Below are positions 60,671 to 64,000 of a stretch of 64,000 nt of DNA, piece after piece; the first letter of the stretch is position 1, and each line of letters starts with the position of its first letter. Source of the DNA: Halalkalibacter wakoensis JCM 9140 (GTDB lineage Bacteria; Bacillota; Bacilli; Bacillales; Bacillaceae_D); the NCBI RefSeq assembly GCF_000513095.1, contig NZ_BAUT01000009.1, positions 1 through 64,000 on the forward strand. Reading direction: 5' to 3'. Position numbers and translations under genes: made by a program. The notes under the pieces are model-generated. The model was given only the letters and a program-made list of their open reading frames with translations, was not told the DNA's origin and made no database searches.

Positions 60671-61669
60671 CTACATATGAACACCTATCTTTCGTTTTAT
60701 CTCCTTCAAAAATGGCTTAGCTATCGCTCTTGCTCTTTCTGCACCGTTCTCTAATATTTCATCAATCCGTTTAGGAGAACCCATAAGCTCCTTGTATGTC
60801 TCCCTTGGCTCCTCTAAAAAATGATTCATCACATCAAATAGCTCCTTTTTTGCCTCTCCCCAGCCAATACCACTCCTATAACATTCCGCCATTTTTTCTA
60901 TTTGAGCCTCTGTCGCAAATTCCTTATATAGCGCAAAAACAATTGAAGTGTCAGGGTTTTTCGGCGCTGCAGGCGGGAGTGAATCGGTTTTTATTTTGTT
61001 AATTAACTTTTGTAGCCTCTTTGGTTCTTCAAATAAAGGAATCGTGTTGTTGTAACTCTTACTCATTTTTCTTCCATCTAAACCCGGAAGCAACTCTGTG
61101 CCCTCTTGAACTTGATAATCAGGTAATACAAACGTCTCACCATAATGATGATTAAACGTTTCAGCAATGTCTCGTGCAATTTCTACATGCTGAATTTGAT
61201 CTTTACCGACAGGGACGATATTGGTTTGAAACGATAAAATATCTGCTGCCATCAAAATCGGGTACGTGTAAATCCCCATATTCACCCCATCATCCAAATC
61301 ACGGTCCATTTCTCTATTTTGTTCAACAATTCCTTTATAAGCATGAGCTCTATTCATTAACCCTTTTGGTGTAAAGCAAGATAAAATCCAATTCAGTTCA
61401 AAAATTTCTGCTACATCTGATTGTTTGTAAAAAATCACTTTTTCAGGGTTTAGCCCTAACGCCAACCAAGTTGCTGCGATCCCATAAGATAGCTGTTTAA
61501 ATTCATCAGCTTGATGAATTTTTGTTAGTCCATGAAAGTCTGCCACAAAATAAGCTGGTTGATAATGAGGCACTTTAGCGAGGTCAAGTGCAGGTTTAAT
61601 CGCTCCAATGTAATTTCCTAGATGAATTTGCCCAGTCGGTTTAATCCCAGTTAAAATTGTTTTTTTCAT
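60671..61669 (-). CDS. trpS: Tryptophanyl-tRNA synthetase
   Basis: A 332-aa class I aminoacyl-tRNA synthetase charging tRNA-Trp. The HIGH-like motif is PTGQIHLGNYIG at residue 11 and the KMSKS motif is GRKMSKSYNN near residue 200. VGKDQIQHVEIARDI is a typical tryptophan/ATP-site block. Length matches B. subtilis TrpS. I start at the second of two adjacent ATGs (61669), six bases from GGAGG. The gene is preceded by a T-box leader, so its transcription depends on uncharged tRNA-Trp. Confidence 0.97.
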   Translation of the reverse strand: MKKTILTGIKPTGQIHLGNYIGAIKPALDLAKVPHYQPAYFVADFHGLTKIHQADEFKQLSYGIAATWLALGLNPEKVIFYKQSDVAEIFELNWILSCFTPKGLMNRAHAYKGIVEQNREMDRDLDDGVNMGIYTYPILMAADILSFQTNIVPVGKDQIQHVEIARDIAETFNHHYGETFVLPDYQVQEGTELLPGLDGRKMSKSYNNTIPLFEEPKRLQKLINKIKTDSLPPAAPKNPDTSIVFALYKEFATEAQIEKMAECYRSGIGWGEAKKELFDVMNHFLEEPRETYKELMGSPKRIDEILENGAERARAIAKPFLKEIKRKIGVHM

Positions 61670-61695
61670 CATAACCCTCCATTTTTTTGGACACA

Positions 61696-61965
61696 AAAAG
61701 GGCTACTCATCCTATAAAAAGGACGAGTAACCCCGTGGTGCCACCTTCATTCGTTCATCTTCAAATAAACGCACTTGTCCGTACGGAAAACAATGTTTCG
61801 ATACGTAGTCTCTTGTAACGGTAAGACAATCCGCTAAGCCTACTATCCATTCAGCCTAGAAGCTCAGAAGCCCATTCAACTTTATCACGTACTGATTTTC
61901 ACCAACCATCAGCTCTCTGAAAACGATCGTAAAGCCTACTCTTCTTCATCAATGCTTTTTTGTAT
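61696..61965 (-). promoter_or_regulatory. T-box riboswitch leader of trpS (specifier UGG)
   Basis: On the minus strand the leader has stem I with AGAGAGCTGATGG and GGTGAAAATCAG. The specifier loop reads GAATGGGCTTC, with UGG (Trp) at 61872-61874. The T-box AAGGTGGCACCACG lies near 61737-61750, then a terminator GGGTTACTCGTCC / GGATGAGTAGCCC followed by TTTTTG at 61696-61734. The T-box can form the antiterminator against that stem. Uncharged tRNA-Trp should switch trpS on. Confidence 0.93.
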
Positions 61966-62020
61966 TACACATATAGTAATATATGGATATTAAAAGGTCA
62001 AGATGTAATAACCTCAAAGG

Positions 62021-62152
62021 TTATTTATAGACTTCTTTTTCCAATTCCTCTAATCTTTCTTTCAACTTGTTGTTTTCCTTTTTAACTTCCGCTGAATTAT
62101 AGAACGCCCCCGCTGCAAGAGAAAATGCGAGCCAAGCCCATATCCATTCCAT
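62021..62152 (-). CDS. 43-aa membrane micro-protein
   Basis: A 43-aa small protein: MEWIWAWLAFSLAAGAFYNS forms one hydrophobic helix, followed by a charged helix (VKKENNKLKERLEELEKEVY) with leucine spacing of a short coiled coil. GGAGGATTAAA precedes ATG 62152, an excellent ribosome site. It lies 15 bp behind the 57-aa micro-protein gene and probably shares its mRNA. The function is unknown. Confidence 0.72.
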   Translation of the reverse strand: MEWIWAWLAFSLAAGAFYNSAEVKKENNKLKERLEELEKEVYK

Positions 62153-62167
62153 TTTAATCCTCCAAAC

Positions 62168-62341
62168 TTAACTTTTGCGATCAGCTTGATTTTGTAAGAG
62201 TGATGTTATTTTTTGTAGTTCTTGGTAAATAAGAAACAATGTCCCGATAATCACTCCAACTAAAAATCCCCACCTGCCAACGAGGATCGTTCCAATAAAC
62301 CCAAAAGCGAAAAAAATGATATAAGGCATAGATCTATTCAT
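62168..62341 (-). CDS. 57-aa membrane micro-protein
   Basis: A 57-aa protein with two hydrophobic segments (YIIFFAFGFIGTILVG and GFLVGVIIGTLFLIY) and a short amphipathic tail (ELQKITSLLQNQADRKS). GGAGGGGTAAT precedes ATG 62341. It follows the S41 peptidase gene by 45 bp and precedes the 43-aa gene, all leftward. I know no family for it. Confidence 0.7.
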   Translation of the reverse strand: MNRSMPYIIFFAFGFIGTILVGRWGFLVGVIIGTLFLIYQELQKITSLLQNQADRKS

Positions 62342-62386
62342 ATTACCCCTCCTTCAAAACCAAAGACTGAATTTTTCTCTTTTCTA

Positions 62387-63922
62387 CTATTCTTCTCTAT
62401 ATTGCTCAATGAAGGAGAGTAAGCGACTCTCTACACGTGTGGCTGTCACCCACAAGTCTGGTTGAATTCCAACCGTCTCTTTCTCTAGTAAATCTGGGTT
62501 ATAGTTAAAAAATGTTGGCGTAAACATTTGGATTTGTGAATGAGGCAGCTGCCACATTAAAGAATTACCACTAATGATAGATCCTCTTGTATTTCCCCCA
62601 ACTACGGTTGTCTTGTTTGCTAGTTTTAATTTAGCAACTAAGTGTTCAGCTGCAGAAGCCGTGTTGTGATCGACTAGAATAAAAATATGCGTACGATTAT
62701 CATTCACTTCTTCGTACACATTTTCTTCTATCTCCCAATGTGGTTCCATGTACTCCTTCAAGGCTTTCATTCTAAATAAATCAGTGAAATCATCTTCAAA
62801 TGTTTGTGCCGATATCCCTATTGATTGATATAGGTTGATCGTATCTTCTACAAACGTTCTACTTGTATTTGAAAACAAGTAAATAGATTGTGCGCTCCAG
62901 TTAATCGATTGACCAAAAAACTCTTTCAGCCACTTTTCTACTAAAATCATGCTTCCGCCTTCGTTTCCTCGAATATCAAGTACAAAGAATGGCTCCTTAT
63001 TCAGTTCGTTAGCAGTGTGAATGATGTCATCATAGTCGTACATGGCTCCTTCGTAAGCAAACATGCTTCTCAGTTGTACCCAGGGAACTCCTTCTTTTTC
63101 CGTTACGCTAAAAAGATCTCCAAATTGATGTCTCGGTATTTCATTTGGCATAGGCTCAAGAGTGATTGTTTCTGTTTTAAGCAAACCGTCTTCTTGCAGA
63201 GTAACCTCCCACACACTCTCCTCTGCCTTTAATTCAGTCGAGAAGATACTTGGAATCAAAACAATGGTCCCGTCATCATGTAAGGAGTAATTCAAATAAG
63301 ACTCGAGATTGCGATCTCCGTTTATGTCAACCAATTTCACTTGTTCGTTCTCGGCTAAGCGAAACGCCCCGTCTTCATCATGAATAAAATAAAAACGTTC
63401 CGAATAATAAAAGGTGTGTTCCGATTGTACGAGTGGAGCGTTATCTATATAAAAATGAGTATCTTGTACAAACCGGTAATGTTTTTTTAATAAATCAATG
63501 AAGGATTGCAAGCTCAAACTCGTTTCATCATCTACCTCATTTAGATCATTTATGACGTTATCTCTCGCTTTTTCAAATGCTTCATCGCCCCCCATGTATT
63601 CATATAAAGCATACATATGCTTTAACGCAAGGTGCAAAATTTCAACATCCTCTATCATCGTTTCTTTTGTTAACTCGGGTGTTTTTGTATTGCTTATTCG
63701 TAATTGCTCTACTATTTCATCTGTTAATTCTTCATCTGCGCTAAGTGAATAATCATATAAATGGTTCGTTTCATGAAAAGAATGCTCTTTATAAAATCGG
63801 TTTTCTTTTGAAAGAGCTTCTAATAAATGGACTGCCTCTTCTTCTAATTCTACAGTTGGGGTGTTCGAGCATCCTCCTATCAATAAGAAAAGAACAAAAA
63901 CCCAACCAAATCGTTTACCCAA
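62387..63922 (-). CDS. S41-type peptidase lipoprotein
   Basis: A 511-aa secreted lipoprotein (VFVLFLLIGGC lipobox, Cys at residue 18). An N-terminal helical/TPR-less region of about 280 residues leads to a C-terminal S41 (tail-specific protease-like) domain: PFFVLDIRGNEGGS, the nucleophile Ser in VDHNTASAAEHL and the VVGGNTRGS oxyanion/structural loop. No PDZ domain is evident. The usual catalytic Lys is not obvious in the expected place, so activity is uncertain. TTG 63922 is seven bases behind GGAGG; no ATG fits. Two micro-protein genes follow in the same direction. Confidence 0.78.
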   Translation of the reverse strand: MGKRFGWVFVLFLLIGGCSNTPTVELEEEAVHLLEALSKENRFYKEHSFHETNHLYDYSLSADEELTDEIVEQLRISNTKTPELTKETMIEDVEILHLALKHMYALYEYMGGDEAFEKARDNVINDLNEVDDETSLSLQSFIDLLKKHYRFVQDTHFYIDNAPLVQSEHTFYYSERFYFIHDEDGAFRLAENEQVKLVDINGDRNLESYLNYSLHDDGTIVLIPSIFSTELKAEESVWEVTLQEDGLLKTETITLEPMPNEIPRHQFGDLFSVTEKEGVPWVQLRSMFAYEGAMYDYDDIIHTANELNKEPFFVLDIRGNEGGSMILVEKWLKEFFGQSINWSAQSIYLFSNTSRTFVEDTINLYQSIGISAQTFEDDFTDLFRMKALKEYMEPHWEIEENVYEEVNDNRTHIFILVDHNTASAAEHLVAKLKLANKTTVVGGNTRGSIISGNSLMWQLPHSQIQMFTPTFFNYNPDLLEKETVGIQPDLWVTATRVESRLLSFIEQYREE

Positions 63923-64000
63923 ATCAATTCCTCCGTGAATGTAAATTACTGCCCTAAATGTCAGCGTCTATATCAAATTAATAACAAACACATGAAGTAA

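Overview
The window is a low-GC chromosome segment from a Bacillaceae species, probably an alkaliphilic or soil Bacillus-type organism (genus inferred, not proven). The signs are strong AGGAGG ribosome sites with frequent TTG/GTG starts, a T-box in front of trpS, CcpA-like cre sites, a PerR-like box at katG, and B. subtilis-type families (IolH, MmsA/IolA, YtrA-like GntR, UvsE, ScoAB, TcaA-like). I see no rRNA, tRNA, prophage, complete IS element or cas gene.

Layout. 0.1-4.2 kb: a catabolite-controlled sugar module (sugar porter, IolH-like TIM-barrel protein, AraC-type regulator). 4.2-9.8 kb: tautomerase, cobalamin-independent methionine-synthase-like enzyme, EamA exporter, permease/GntR/ATPase ABC cassette, small membrane protein. 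10-17.8 kb: methylmalonate-semialdehyde dehydrogenase, D-lyxose isomerase-like cupin, and a beta-oxidation operon (acyl-CoA ligase, 3-hydroxyacyl-CoA dehydrogenase/enoyl-CoA hydratase fusion, thiolase). 18-28.4 kb: GMC oxidoreductase pair, SDR, an MMPL transporter with secreted partner and TetR regulator, a nine-residue-repeat protein, uvsE. 29-33.2 kb: katG, then an alpha/beta hydrolase and NAD-dependent reductase.

34.4-48 kb is a DNA-processing island. It holds a complete set of Wadjet genes (order jetD-jetA-jetB-jetC), a DUF559/Vsr-type nuclease with a winged-helix tail, and sbcC-sbcD. Wadjet is bracketed by two inverted arrays of a palindromic repeat, one about 420 bp beyond each end. 48.2-52.3 kb is a decay zone: HAD phosphatase, EAL-domain relic, TcaA-like gene broken four times, a headless membrane protein and a 52-bp tandem hairpin repeat. 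52.3-64 kb: aldehyde dehydrogenase, hemolysin-III family protein, small lipoprotein and membrane proteins, scoAB-thiolase with a divergent LysR gene, T-box-trpS, and an S41 peptidase lipoprotein with two micro-proteins.

The most striking global property is the number of single-base frame breaks in otherwise well-preserved genes: AraC, thiolase, MMPL, uvsE, jetA, jetC (twice), EAL relic, TcaA-like (four times), hemolysin III, scoA and scoB. Many lie in short homopolymers and none comes with extra nonsense changes. This looks either like residual indel errors in a long-read assembly or like unusually broad recent gene decay. I mark these genes as pseudogenes but describe the protein that restoring the frame would give.
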